A stretch of DNA of 20,198 nt from an uncultured Collinsella sp. (GTDB lineage Bacteria; Actinomycetota; Coriobacteriia; Coriobacteriales; Coriobacteriaceae). The position numbers and the translations under genes were made by a program. A model generated the notes under the pieces. The model saw nothing but the letters and a program-made list of their open reading frames with translations. It ran no database searches and was not told where the DNA came from. Of the stretch, positions 6,522 through 14,613 are shown piece by piece; positions within the stretch are counted from its first letter, which is position 1; each line of letters begins with the position of its first letter. The stretch is from contig URTL01000021.1 of NCBI GenBank assembly GCA_900550785.1, positions 1 through 20,198 of the forward strand. The letters are read 5' to 3'.

Positions 6522-7985
6522 ATGTCAGATACGAAGGCGAAGAAGACAAACAGACGTTTTAAGTTCAAATTACCGCATGTCTATACGATCATGTTCTTGC
6601 TGATCGTTGTCTTTGCGGTCCTGACTTGGATCGTTCCCTCTGGTCAGTATCAGCGCAAGACGATTTCGACAGCGGCGGGCGAGCGTGAAGTCGCCGTTGC
6701 TGGAACCTATGAACAGGTCGATAAGAACTACACCGATTCCGAGACCGGCGAGACCATCAATCTGGGCCAGGATATCTTCGCGGTTCTGCAAGCGCCCACC
6801 AAGGGCATCCAGGAGGCTGCCGACGTCGTTGCGTTCGTCTTATTGATTGGCGGATCGTTCGCGATCATCACCAAGACCAACGCTTTGAATGCCGGCATGA
6901 GCCGTGTGATTAAAAAGCTCAAGAACAAGGACATCCTCATCATTCCCATCACGATGACATTGCTGTCCATTTGCGGCACTACGTTTGGTATGTCTGAGGA
7001 AGCCCTGCCGTTCTATGCCATCTTCATTCCCATCATGATGGGTATCGGTTATGACTCGATGACGGCATTCATCATCTGCTTCCTTGGTCCTAACCTGGGA
7101 TATTGTGCTTCGACCATCGACCCGTTTAATGTTTTGATCGCCCAAGGCATCATTGGCATCGAGGGTAATCCGCAACTGTGGCTGCGCGCCGTTTCTTGGG
7201 TTATCTTCACTGCCGTCGGTATCGCATGGGCCATGCGCTACGCCATGCGCGTCAAGAAAAACCCCGAGTCGTCCATTGTGTACGAGGACGATAAGCTCAA
7301 GCGTATTGAGTTTTCCGTGACCGATGCCTCCATCGAGGAAGAGTTCACTATCCGTCAGAAGCTCGTGCTTATCGATTTTGCTTGCGGTATGGGCATTATC
7401 GTCTGGGGTCTTGTTACCCAGGGCTGGTACATGAATGAGATTTCCGCCGTGTTCCTTGGCATGGGCTTGCTTGCCGGTATCCTGGGCGGTCTTGACCAGC
7501 AGACAATCGCAGAGGAGTTCGTTAAGGGTCTCGCCGACTTTGCGTACGCTGCCATCGTTATCGGTATCGCTCGCGGTATTCTGGTCATCGCCGAGGGCGG
7601 CATGATCATCGACACCATCCTCCAGGCGCTCGCTACCGCGCTCGCCGGTGCACCCGCCGCCGTCTACACCACGTTTATGTATATCGTCCTTGGCCTGCTC
7701 TCTTTGCTGGTTCCCTCGAGTTCTGGCCTGGCGGCGCTCACCATGCCCGTTATGGGCCCCCTGACCGAGCTCATGGGCCTCAATCCCGAGGCAGCCGTCA
7801 CCGCGCTCCAGTTTGCCAACCAGACCATCAACACCATCAGCCCCGTGGCGGGCATGACGGTCGCTGGCCTTGCCGTGGCTAGGATTTCGTTTGGCCAATG
7901 GTGGAAGACCATTTGGAAGTTCTTCATTTTCATGGTCGTCTTTGGCCTGATCGTAACGGCAATCTCTGGCATGCTTCCGGTGTAG
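6522..7985 (+). CDS. YfcC family permease, first gene of the operon
   Basis: This 487-aa integral membrane protein matches the YfcC family (ion transporter superfamily, loosely annotated as basic amino acid or C4-dicarboxylate transporters). A positively charged N-terminus leads into the first membrane segment at about 19-41, ending in TWIVPSGQY as in family members. The signature FGMSEEALPFYAIF and the later IDPFNVLIAQGIIGI are present, as is the second-half LLVPSSSGLAALTMPVMGPL. About a dozen membrane helices are likely. The ATG at 6522 has a GGAGG site; the frame is open further up through the operator, which is clearly not coding. In this operon it takes the position that the amino-acid-type permease FrlA has in the E. 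coli frl operon, so it probably imports the glycated amine or related substrate. Substrate is inferred. Confidence 0.88.
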   Translation: MSDTKAKKTNRRFKFKLPHVYTIMFLLIVVFAVLTWIVPSGQYQRKTISTAAGEREVAVAGTYEQVDKNYTDSETGETINLGQDIFAVLQAPTKGIQEAADVVAFVLLIGGSFAIITKTNALNAGMSRVIKKLKNKDILIIPITMTLLSICGTTFGMSEEALPFYAIFIPIMMGIGYDSMTAFIICFLGPNLGYCASTIDPFNVLIAQGIIGIEGNPQLWLRAVSWVIFTAVGIAWAMRYAMRVKKNPESSIVYEDDKLKRIEFSVTDASIEEEFTIRQKLVLIDFACGMGIIVWGLVTQGWYMNEISAVFLGMGLLAGILGGLDQQTIAEEFVKGLADFAYAAIVIGIARGILVIAEGGMIIDTILQALATALAGAPAAVYTTFMYIVLGLLSLLVPSSSGLAALTMPVMGPLTELMGLNPEAAVTALQFANQTINTISPVAGMTVAGLAVARISFGQWWKTIWKFFIFMVVFGLIVTAISGMLPV

Positions 7986-7994
7986 GTGGTTGTG

Positions 7995-9578
7995 ATGTCT
8001 GATCGTTTGACGGTACTGACGTCTAAGAGCGTCTTTACCGGTACGGGGGACCTGCCGTTTGAAGGTTTCGTAGCGGTCCGTGGCAATCGAATTGAGGCGG
8101 TTGGCGCCAAGTGCGAGGCGGCTTCGTATTTGACCCAGGCGGACGAGGTAGTTGACCTGGGCGACCGCACTGTCATGCCTGGCCTGATCGATGTGCATAC
8201 CTTCTATACAGGTTGGGCGCTGCGGACGTTGGGTTCTGATCTGTCCGGCATCGCTGATGCCAAAGAGGCTGTGTCGCTCTTGCGTGCGTGGAAAGAAGAT
8301 CATCCGGATTGCGCGGCGGTTTTTGGCCACAACCTACCCGAAACGTTGGCATCGGATGCCGAGAACGCAAATACGGCAGCTGTGTTTGACGATTGTTTTG
8401 GCGATATCCCCGTCGTCTGCTTTACATCGGGTGCGGAGACCTGCGTTCTCAATGCTGCCGCCAGTGCGCGATACGGCTTTACACCCCAGGCGTGCTATGC
8501 CGAGAAGATCTGGCGCATGATGAGCGATTTCCTCGCGCTGCCCGAGGTGCGTGCCGGGTATTCGGACTACATGAGCATGCTTAACGAGCGTGGCGTTACC
8601 GCCATCAAGGAAATGGCGTTTGATGACTACTACGGCTTTGCCGACGAAATGGCTCGCCGTGAGGAATCTGGTGAGCTGACGGTTCGCGTCTCTATGAGGT
8701 CGCAGCCGGTGGGCGCCGGTGCAAATCTGGCATATGCCCGCGAGGCGCGAGAGCGCTTCCGGGGACCGTTCGTTCGTTTTTCTGGCTTCAACCGTATGAC
8801 CGATCGCGGCGTATGGGCGGGGCTTGCCGAGATGATAGACCCCTATGAGGACTCGGCCGATGCGGGCGCTGCCGGCAAGACGGTCGTCGAGGAGCCAGAG
8901 TGGGATCTGATTGAGAACGAGCTGCGTGCAATTGATGCTGACGGCTTCCGATATTCCTTGCATTGCCAGGGCGATGGCGCCGTTCGTCGCACCGTGGCGC
9001 TCTATGCCTCGCTGCCTCGAGACGAGCATGGACGGATGCTTCGCCGCCATGCGATTACCGATCTCGAGAACTCTGACCCGACCGACCTTGTCGAGTTTGG
9101 CAAGTTAGGTGGAATTTGCGAGGTCTATCCGCAGATTCTGACGCTGGACCGGCGCGAGGATTGCCTGTCGATGATGCGTCGACAAATTGGCGAGACGCGA
9201 CTTTTGCACAGCTGGAATCGCCGCGGCATGGAAGATTCCGGATGCACAGTGTGCTGTGGCACTGATTTGCCGCTGTTGATTCCGAGCTTGGGCGAGTCAA
9301 TCTACAGCGCGTGCGGCGGATTCTTCGCCGACGGACTGCCCGTGAATGAGGTCAACACGCTGACGCTTGTCGAGCTCTTGCGCGCTTGGACTGCCGGGGG
9401 CGCGTACGATCTGATGCGCGAGGACGAGCTGGGTACGCTTGAGGTTGGCAAGCTTGCCGATATCTGCGTGCTCGATCGGGATGTGTTCGACCTCGATTAT
9501 CGCGACGCACGCGATCTTGCGGTTGATATGACGATGTCGGACGGACAAATCGTGTTCGATCGAAATAAGGAGGCATAA
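7995..9578 (+). CDS. Amidohydrolase family 3 (YtcJ-like) protein with altered HxH motif
   Basis: This 527-aa protein has the composite architecture of metal-dependent amidohydrolases: a short N-terminal beta-sandwich, a TIM-barrel from about residue 62, and a C-terminal return to the sandwich (LGTLEVGKLADICVLDRD). Family members hydrolyse amide, ester or ring bonds. Expected ligands are His323 in LHCQGD, His352, and Asp424 in CCGTDLP. The usual HxH after PGLID reads H-T-F (His68, Phe70), so one ligand appears lost. The start ATG at 7995 follows AGGTGG; two GTG codons just upstream are possible but less well placed. It begins 9 bases after the permease stop, so it is the second gene of the operon. 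It may split an acyl or peptide bond of the imported substrate; this is inferred from context. Confidence 0.82.
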   Translation: MSDRLTVLTSKSVFTGTGDLPFEGFVAVRGNRIEAVGAKCEAASYLTQADEVVDLGDRTVMPGLIDVHTFYTGWALRTLGSDLSGIADAKEAVSLLRAWKEDHPDCAAVFGHNLPETLASDAENANTAAVFDDCFGDIPVVCFTSGAETCVLNAAASARYGFTPQACYAEKIWRMMSDFLALPEVRAGYSDYMSMLNERGVTAIKEMAFDDYYGFADEMARREESGELTVRVSMRSQPVGAGANLAYAREARERFRGPFVRFSGFNRMTDRGVWAGLAEMIDPYEDSADAGAAGKTVVEEPEWDLIENELRAIDADGFRYSLHCQGDGAVRRTVALYASLPRDEHGRMLRRHAITDLENSDPTDLVEFGKLGGICEVYPQILTLDRREDCLSMMRRQIGETRLLHSWNRRGMEDSGCTVCCGTDLPLLIPSLGESIYSACGGFFADGLPVNEVNTLTLVELLRAWTAGGAYDLMREDELGTLEVGKLADICVLDRDVFDLDYRDARDLAVDMTMSDGQIVFDRNKEA

Positions 9579-9579
9579 G

Positions 9580-10431
9580 ATGTCTGAATCCAAACCGACG
9601 CTGCGCCGCGAGCAGATTGCGGGCATGAATATCCACTACATCATGTGGTCGCTCGATTACTTCCTTGATGTGCAGCAGCGTTTGGGCTTTGAGTCCATTG
9701 AGCTGTGGTGTGCGGAGCCGCATGTGACACTCGACCACACGGGCTACTTTGAGGCTGAGGTCCTGGCGAAAAAGGCTGCAGACCGTGGGCTTAGGTATCG
9801 TACTCTGTGCCCCGAGAATGTTGTCTATCCTTGGCAGTACTGCGCACGCAAACCGCTGCATGAACAGCGCAGCCTGGCGTACTTTAAGCACGGCATTGAG
9901 CTTGCCGAGGTACTTGGGTGCGACCGTATGTCCATCAACTCGGGCTGGGGCGACTGGGACGAGGACCGCGAGGAAGCCTGGAAGCGCAGCCGCGAGCACT
10001 TGTCCATTCTGGCGGAGTATGCCGGCGAGCACGGTCTGGTGCTTACGATGGAAAGCCTGCGTCCCGAGGAGAGCAACCTTGTGACGACGGTTTCCGATGC
10101 GAAGCGCATGATTGACGAGGTCGCGAGCCCGTACTTACAGCCCATGGTTGATACAACCGCGATGGGCGTTGCAGGCGAGACGCTCGAGGACTGGTTTGCC
10201 GCCTTTGGTGATGGGGCAATTCACGAGATGCACTTTATCGACGGTGACCCGTATGGCCATCTGGTGTGGGGCGATGGCAAGCACGATATGGACGCCTTCG
10301 TCGCCACGCTCAACGCCCATGGTTTCGACGGCATGCTGGGCCAGGAAATCACGGACGGTCGTTACTACGATGACCCGGCGGCGGCAGATGCCAAGAACAT
10401 GGCCGCATTCGAGAAATATCTGATTGACTAA
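9580..10431 (+). CDS. Sugar epimerase/isomerase, FrlC-like TIM barrel
   Basis: This 283-aa protein belongs to the xylose-isomerase-like TIM barrel family (AP endonuclease 2 fold). It resembles FrlC, the E. coli enzyme interconverting fructoselysine and psicoselysine. Shared features include a CPENVVYPWQ segment near residue 78 that aligns with TPE-NGYPYN of FrlC, and MESLRPEESNLVTT, which aligns with LEPLTPYESNVV. The four expected metal ligands are Glu158, Asp191, His218 and Glu256. The ATG at 9580 directly follows the amidohydrolase stop by one base and has an AAGGAGG site, so the genes are tightly coupled. I infer that it converts the 3-epimer of the substrate into the form used by the kinase. 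The exact sugar-amine substrate is not determined by the sequence. Confidence 0.83.
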   Translation: MSESKPTLRREQIAGMNIHYIMWSLDYFLDVQQRLGFESIELWCAEPHVTLDHTGYFEAEVLAKKAADRGLRYRTLCPENVVYPWQYCARKPLHEQRSLAYFKHGIELAEVLGCDRMSINSGWGDWDEDREEAWKRSREHLSILAEYAGEHGLVLTMESLRPEESNLVTTVSDAKRMIDEVASPYLQPMVDTTAMGVAGETLEDWFAAFGDGAIHEMHFIDGDPYGHLVWGDGKHDMDAFVATLNAHGFDGMLGQEITDGRYYDDPAAADAKNMAAFEKYLID

Positions 10432-10493
10432 AACAACCATCGGCCACACAACCAACGTCATTGATTGCGGGCCAAACAAGAAAGGAACTGGAT

Positions 10494-11462
10494 ATGAACG
10501 CACACGATCTGATCAAAGAGGCAATTGCCGAGAAGGGCAAGTTCGACAGCGTCTACTGGATTGCTTGCGGTGGCTCCATGATCGATTTGATCCCGGCTCA
10601 TGAGCTTCTGCAGCGCGAGGCAACCACCTTCACTTCGTATATCTATACGGCTCGCGAGTTCGATATCATGCGTCCGCGTCGTCTGGGCGAGAAGTCCCTG
10701 GTCATCGCTTGTAGCCACAGCGGCAATACCCCCGAGGTCGTCGAGGGCTGCGAGATTGCCCTTGCTGCTGGCGCTACGGTGATCGCCCAGACCGACAACG
10801 CTGGATCCAAGATTGACTCCGGCAAGTGGACCACGTGGGTCTACCCATGGGGCGAGGGCGTGCCGCAGGCCGAGGTCCCCGCTGGCATTTCGCTGTCGCT
10901 TGCGGCAGAGCTGCTCGATCAGCAGGAGGGCTACGCCGATCTTGCCGATATGTATGCCGGTATCGCCGAGATGGATAAGATTCTTCCCCCGGCACGCGAG
11001 AAGGTAAATGCCGAGCTGGGCGATCGCTTTGCCAAGCTTTGCCAGGAGCACGAGTTCTTCTATATTCTGGGCAGCGGTCCCAACTTTAGCCAGACCTACG
11101 GTTTCGCTATCTGCTCTCTTATGGAGATGCAGTGGCAGCACTGCAGCTACATTCACTCTGCCGAGTACTTCCATGGCCCCTTCGAGGCTACTCAGGATGG
11201 CGTTTTTTACTTCCTGCAGATGGGCTCCAGCGAGTGCCGTGCTATGGACGAGCGCGCCCTGGCGTTCCTTAAGACGCATACCGATACGCTGATGGTGCTC
11301 GATGCCAAGGAGTACGGTATGGAAGCCGTGCCGGCGAGCGTCCGTGCCTATCTGGACCCGGTGCTGTTCTACGCCATGAACTGCGAGCTGCGTGCCGCAC
11401 GCGGCAAGGTGTTTGACCATGATCCCGATTTCCGTCGCTACATGGGCGTCGTCGAGTACTAG
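10494..11462 (+). CDS. SIS-domain deglycase, FrlB-like (fructosamine-6-phosphate deglycase family)
   Basis: This 322-aa protein has two SIS phosphosugar-binding domains and resembles FrlB, which cleaves fructoselysine-6-phosphate to glucose-6-phosphate and lysine. The first SIS core includes IACGGSM at about 23-29 and the phosphate-binding CSHSGNTPEVV near 73-83. The second has ILGSGPNF and the segment SAEYFHGPFE (222-231), matching the SGEFRHGPLE segment of FrlB. Glu224 and His228 are conserved there. The C-terminus RRYMGVVEY closely echoes the FrlB C-terminus RRYYGGLVEY. The ATG at 10494 follows AAAGGA by 7 bases; earlier in-frame codons lack a site. A 62-base spacer precedes the gene. It is the best evidence that the operon breaks a sugar-amine bond; the identity of the amine is unknown. 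Confidence 0.85.
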   Translation: MNAHDLIKEAIAEKGKFDSVYWIACGGSMIDLIPAHELLQREATTFTSYIYTAREFDIMRPRRLGEKSLVIACSHSGNTPEVVEGCEIALAAGATVIAQTDNAGSKIDSGKWTTWVYPWGEGVPQAEVPAGISLSLAAELLDQQEGYADLADMYAGIAEMDKILPPAREKVNAELGDRFAKLCQEHEFFYILGSGPNFSQTYGFAICSLMEMQWQHCSYIHSAEYFHGPFEATQDGVFYFLQMGSSECRAMDERALAFLKTHTDTLMVLDAKEYGMEAVPASVRAYLDPVLFYAMNCELRAARGKVFDHDPDFRRYMGVVEY

Positions 11463-11475
11463 AAGGATAAATACC

Positions 11476-12339
11476 ATGGCATTTAACGTTAACGCGCTCG
11501 GATTTGGCGACAACGTCGTCGATCGCTACGAGCATATCCACACCATGTATCCTGGCGGCAATGCGGTGAACTTCGCCGTTTATGCCAAGAAATGCGGTGC
11601 CGCACGCTCTGCATACATGGGCATTTTTGGCAATGACGCCGCTGCCGAGCATGTCATTGCAAGCCTCGAGGATGAGGGTATCGAGCTTGACAAGTGCGAG
11701 CAGATGATTGGCGAGAACGGAGCGGCTCGCGTGACCGTCGTTGACGGTGACCGTGTCTTCCTCGGCTCCAACGAGGGCGGTATCCGTGGCGATGCGCGCT
11801 ATGTCCTCGATCGCTTTGACCTTTCGTACATGAAGCAGTTCGATGTGGTTCATTCGGGCAACTATTGCTTTACCGAGCGCGAGCTGCCCAAGCTGAAGGC
11901 TGCGGGCGTCACGGTCTCTTTTGACTTTTCGGACGACTCCACCGACGAGTACTACGAGCAGATTGCGCCCTACGTCGATTTTGCTTTCTTTAGTGCGGCG
12001 GATGCCGCGAGTGAGGACGAGATTCGCGAGCGTCTGGCATGGGTGAAGGGCCTGGGTCCGCGTTTTGTGTCGGCTACGGCGGGCGCCGAGGGCTGCATTG
12101 CTTACGACGGCGAGCGTTATTACCGCCAGCTGGCTAAACCGGTAACGGACATGAAGGACACCATGGGGGCGGGCGACTCGTTCCTCACCTCGTTTTTGAT
12201 GTGCTATCTCGATTCCGCCAAGCGTGGTGAGGATGGCGCCGAGGCCATCGAGCGCGCGCTCGACTTTGCTGCCGGGTTTGCCTCGACCGTGTGCGGTATG
12301 GAAGGTTCTTGGGGCCACGGGGCGCCAATCGTCGAATAG
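11476..12339 (+). CDS. PfkB family kinase, FrlD-like (fructosamine 6-kinase)
   Basis: This 287-aa ribokinase-fold kinase closely resembles FrlD, which phosphorylates the sugar 6-position of fructoselysine. The N-terminus (GFGDNVVDRYEH) and PGGNAVNFAVYAKKCG (26-41) match GDNCVDIY and SGGNAVNVAVY of FrlD. The ATP/catalytic motif DTMGAGDSF has its base at Asp234. SFDFSDDS and TAGAEGCIAYDGERYYRQ also align with FrlD. The ATG at 11476 follows AAGGA with 8-base spacing, 13 bases after the deglycase stop; the frame is open upstream but inside the previous gene. It supplies the phosphorylated substrate for the SIS deglycase. A strong hairpin lies between this gene and the next kinase, so its expression may differ from that of downstream genes. 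Confidence 0.86.
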   Translation: MAFNVNALGFGDNVVDRYEHIHTMYPGGNAVNFAVYAKKCGAARSAYMGIFGNDAAAEHVIASLEDEGIELDKCEQMIGENGAARVTVVDGDRVFLGSNEGGIRGDARYVLDRFDLSYMKQFDVVHSGNYCFTERELPKLKAAGVTVSFDFSDDSTDEYYEQIAPYVDFAFFSAADAASEDEIRERLAWVKGLGPRFVSATAGAEGCIAYDGERYYRQLAKPVTDMKDTMGAGDSFLTSFLMCYLDSAKRGEDGAEAIERALDFAAGFASTVCGMEGSWGHGAPIVE

Positions 12340-12409
12340 CTTAAGAAAGCGTACGGCGGTCTGGCTATGAGGCCTTGGACAGCCGATGCAAAACAATAAG
12401 CGAAACGCG

Positions 12410-12443
12410 AAAAGGGGGCTCGCCATGTGGTGGGTCCCCTTTT
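12410..12443 (+). terminator. Intra-operon hairpin with T run (partial terminator)
   Basis: AAAAGGGG (12410-12417) pairs with CCCCTTTT (12436-12443). Inside it CTCGCC and GGTGGG pair with two wobbles around a 4-base ATGT loop, giving a long stem. A/T runs at its base fit a terminator. It lies 70 bases after the first kinase and ends only 17 bases before the next start, with no room for a fresh promoter after it, so readthrough must occur. Confidence 0.7.
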
Positions 12444-12460
12444 GAGCATTGGAGAAGACC

Positions 12461-13261
12461 ATGGGTATTAAAGCGTGTGCGGCTGGTTTTTGCTGCGCGG
12501 ACGTCTATCAAAACATCGGCGTGTTCTATCCGACTGGTAACGGCATTGACTGGGGTATCCATCTTGCACGAATGGGCGTTTCGGTATCCGCCGTGTCGGT
12601 TGTCGGCAAGGACGAGTACGGAGACAAGATGAGAGAGGCGCTGGCCGCTGAGGGGTTTGATATCTCTCATCTGCGGGTGGAGGATGGCGACACCTCGGTG
12701 ATGCTCATGGCATTGAAAGACGGCGTCGATCGCGTGCATCTCGAGGCAATCGATGGCGTAATGGAGACATATCGTCCGAATGAAGACGACCGGGCGTTTA
12801 TCCTAGAGCACGACATCATTCACACCGACCTGTTTGGCAATTGTTTGGACCTCCTGCCCGAATGGCATGATGCGGGCAAGACGGTGGTTATGGACTTCTC
12901 GGTGTTCAGCCAGGATCCCGAATATGCATGCGAGGCTCATTTTCCTTACGTAGACTATGCGTTCATGTCGTTTGAAGAGGACACTCCGGAGCTGCGAGAC
13001 TGGGTACGCCACGTGCAGGAATTGGGACCGCGCGTTGCGGTTGCCACGCTTGGCGAGAAGGGAAGCATTGCCTATGACGGTGAGCGCTTCTATGAGTGCG
13101 GGATCGTACCGGCGGAGAAGGTCGTTAATACCGTGGGTGCCGGCGACTCGTATATTGCCGGGTTTACCAAGGGCGTGATCGATGGCCTTGATATTCCGGC
13201 GTGTATGAAGGCGGGCGCTGAGCTGTCGTCCCGAGTGATTGGTTCGTTTGAGCCGTACTAG
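12461..13261 (+). CDS. Second PfkB family kinase, divergent FrlD paralogue
   Basis: This 266-aa ribokinase-fold protein keeps the C-terminal catalytic motif NTVGAGDSY with the base at Asp229, and TLGEKGSIAYDGERFY aligns well with FrlD. The substrate-side motif differs: where the first kinase has PGGNAVN, this one reads PTGNGID (24-30), and the next positions also diverge. It therefore probably takes a different but related substrate, for example another glycated amine or another epimer. The ATG at 12461 follows GGAGAAG; an in-frame TTG at 12449 lies on the ribosome site and is rejected. It follows the hairpin at 12410-12443, so its mRNA level may be lower than that of the first kinase. Kinase activity is inferred from the intact GAGD motif. 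Confidence 0.83.
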   Translation: MGIKACAAGFCCADVYQNIGVFYPTGNGIDWGIHLARMGVSVSAVSVVGKDEYGDKMREALAAEGFDISHLRVEDGDTSVMLMALKDGVDRVHLEAIDGVMETYRPNEDDRAFILEHDIIHTDLFGNCLDLLPEWHDAGKTVVMDFSVFSQDPEYACEAHFPYVDYAFMSFEEDTPELRDWVRHVQELGPRVAVATLGEKGSIAYDGERFYECGIVPAEKVVNTVGAGDSYIAGFTKGVIDGLDIPACMKAGAELSSRVIGSFEPY

Positions 13262-13288
13262 GGTTAAATGCCTGGAAAGGAGTACGAA

Positions 13289-14149
13289 ATGGTTATCGAC
13301 ATGTTGGTCCATCCTATGCTCTACGGCGAGATCTGTACGCCGGGTGATGAGCCTGATGGATTCGGTTTTTGGTCACGAGAATATGGTATGGGGCATATGG
13401 GCCCCATGGATTGGGATGAGCTTCAAGTCGAGATGGACGTCTGCGACGTGCAGAAGAGTGTGCTCATGCCGCTCGATGTAACCACGGCATGCGGAGGGCA
13501 TTTTGGCACCAATGACCAGATTGCCATGCTGGTTGCCGCGCACCCCGATCGTCTGTGGGGATTTGCGAGCGTAGATCCGCAGGTGAGCGGTGCCGCAGAC
13601 GAATTGGAGCGCGCCTTTACCGAGTTGGGGGCAAAGGGGCTTTGTCTGCATCCGGCAAAGCAGGGTTTTGCCCCCGATGATGCTGTGGCCGAGCCGCTTT
13701 ACGAGCTGTGCGAGCGCTATAACAAGCCGGTGGTTTTCCATGCCGGTATGTCTTGGGAGCCTGGCGCAGAGCTCTCGCGCAGTAACCCGCTTGCATTTGA
13801 GCACACAATCGCAACGCATCCAAATGTGCGCTTTAGTTTGACCCACTTTGGCTGGCCCTGGGTGCGCGAGACCGTGGCGATGCTGCTCAAGTATCCCAAC
13901 TGCTACACGGACACCTCTATCACTTACATCGATTCGCCCGAGGAGATGATGCAGCGTCTTTTCACGGTCGATATGGGGCCGCTGTGGTATGAGCGCGCGC
14001 TATCGCATCAAGTGATGTTCGCCAGCAATACGCCGCGCTTCCGTGCATTCAAACTCAAGCGGGCGCTCGATACCGTGCCCATGCGCGACGATGCGCGAGA
14101 AAGGCTCTACTGGGGTAATGCCCTGCGTTTTCTTGAAGGGGATGAGTAA
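13289..14149 (+). CDS. Amidohydrolase family 2-like protein with altered metal ligands
   Basis: This 286-aa TIM-barrel protein fits the amidohydrolase-2 family of metal-dependent hydrolases and decarboxylases. GFASVDP, LCLHPAKQGFAPDD, VVFHAG (His151) and SLTHFG (His186) occur in the usual order, and the C-terminus WGNALRFLEG is typical. Two ligand positions differ: the N-terminal HxH reads L-V-H (Leu6, His8), and the usual Ser-Asp near the end of the barrel reads Ser-Asn (Asn247). It may be catalytically altered or use fewer metals. The ATG at 13289 follows GGAAAGGAG; an earlier in-frame ATG at 13268 precedes that site and is rejected. It sits 27 bases after the second kinase and 2 bases before the YjbQ gene, so it belongs to the operon. 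Its reaction is unknown. Confidence 0.8.
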   Translation: MVIDMLVHPMLYGEICTPGDEPDGFGFWSREYGMGHMGPMDWDELQVEMDVCDVQKSVLMPLDVTTACGGHFGTNDQIAMLVAAHPDRLWGFASVDPQVSGAADELERAFTELGAKGLCLHPAKQGFAPDDAVAEPLYELCERYNKPVVFHAGMSWEPGAELSRSNPLAFEHTIATHPNVRFSLTHFGWPWVRETVAMLLKYPNCYTDTSITYIDSPEEMMQRLFTVDMGPLWYERALSHQVMFASNTPRFRAFKLKRALDTVPMRDDARERLYWGNALRFLEGDE

Positions 14150-14151
14150 AC

Positions 14152-14580
14152 ATGGTGACGCTCGAGACATTGAGCTATCTATCGACTGCTCCGGACCAGT
14201 TCATCGATATTACCGAAGACGTGCACGCTGCCATCGAACGCAGCTCGGTGACCAATGGCTTGGCAGCGATTATTTTGTCGCATACGACCTGTGGAATCGT
14301 GGTAAACGAGGGGCTGCCCTGCGTGGAGACGGATCTTATGGAGACGCTTGATCGCATCGCCCCACTCGACGCCCCCTATGCGCATGCACACTTCCTGCCG
14401 AGCTATGGAGCCACCGGCAACAACTCCTGTGGGCATATCAAGAGCATGATTTGTGGAAACAGTTGCTTCTTTCCCGTCCAAGATGGCCACATCGTGTGCG
14501 GAGGTGCCCAGAACATCTATCTTGCGGAGTTTGACGGTCCTCAGAAGCGAAAAGTGTACGTCGAGGTGCTGGGGGAATAA
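14152..14580 (+). CDS. YjbQ/UPF0047 family protein
   Basis: This 142-aa protein matches the small YjbQ family, which has been described as having secondary thiamine-phosphate-synthase activity in complementation but whose real role is not settled. Family hallmarks are HTTCGIVVNEG at 44-54, GNNSCGHIK at 89-97 (usually GNADAHIK) and LAEFDGPQKRKV at 124-135. The glycine-tryptophan-glutamine motif usually found after the GHIV segment reads GGAQ here. Six cysteines are spread through the protein (47, 57, 93, 101, 105, 116), more than I expect for the family. The start at 14152 is 2 bases after the amidohydrolase stop with an AAGGGGA site. Its place inside a sugar-amine operon suggests a role in metabolite conversion there rather than thiamine synthesis; this is inference. 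Confidence 0.85.
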   Translation: MVTLETLSYLSTAPDQFIDITEDVHAAIERSSVTNGLAAIILSHTTCGIVVNEGLPCVETDLMETLDRIAPLDAPYAHAHFLPSYGATGNNSCGHIKSMICGNSCFFPVQDGHIVCGGAQNIYLAEFDGPQKRKVYVEVLGE

Positions 14581-14613
14581 CGTTCCTGCAATAACCCTAT
14601 GAAGGAGCATGTT

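Noticed and set aside
6840..8330. 496-codon minus-strand open frame
   Set aside because: Antisense to the YfcC permease and amidohydrolase; charged, His/Asp-rich low-complexity product without a family.
10458..12462. Two long minus-strand frames (351 and 397 codons) opposite the deglycase and first kinase
   Set aside because: Shadows produced by the third-position GC bias of the true genes; no ribosome sites or recognised domains.
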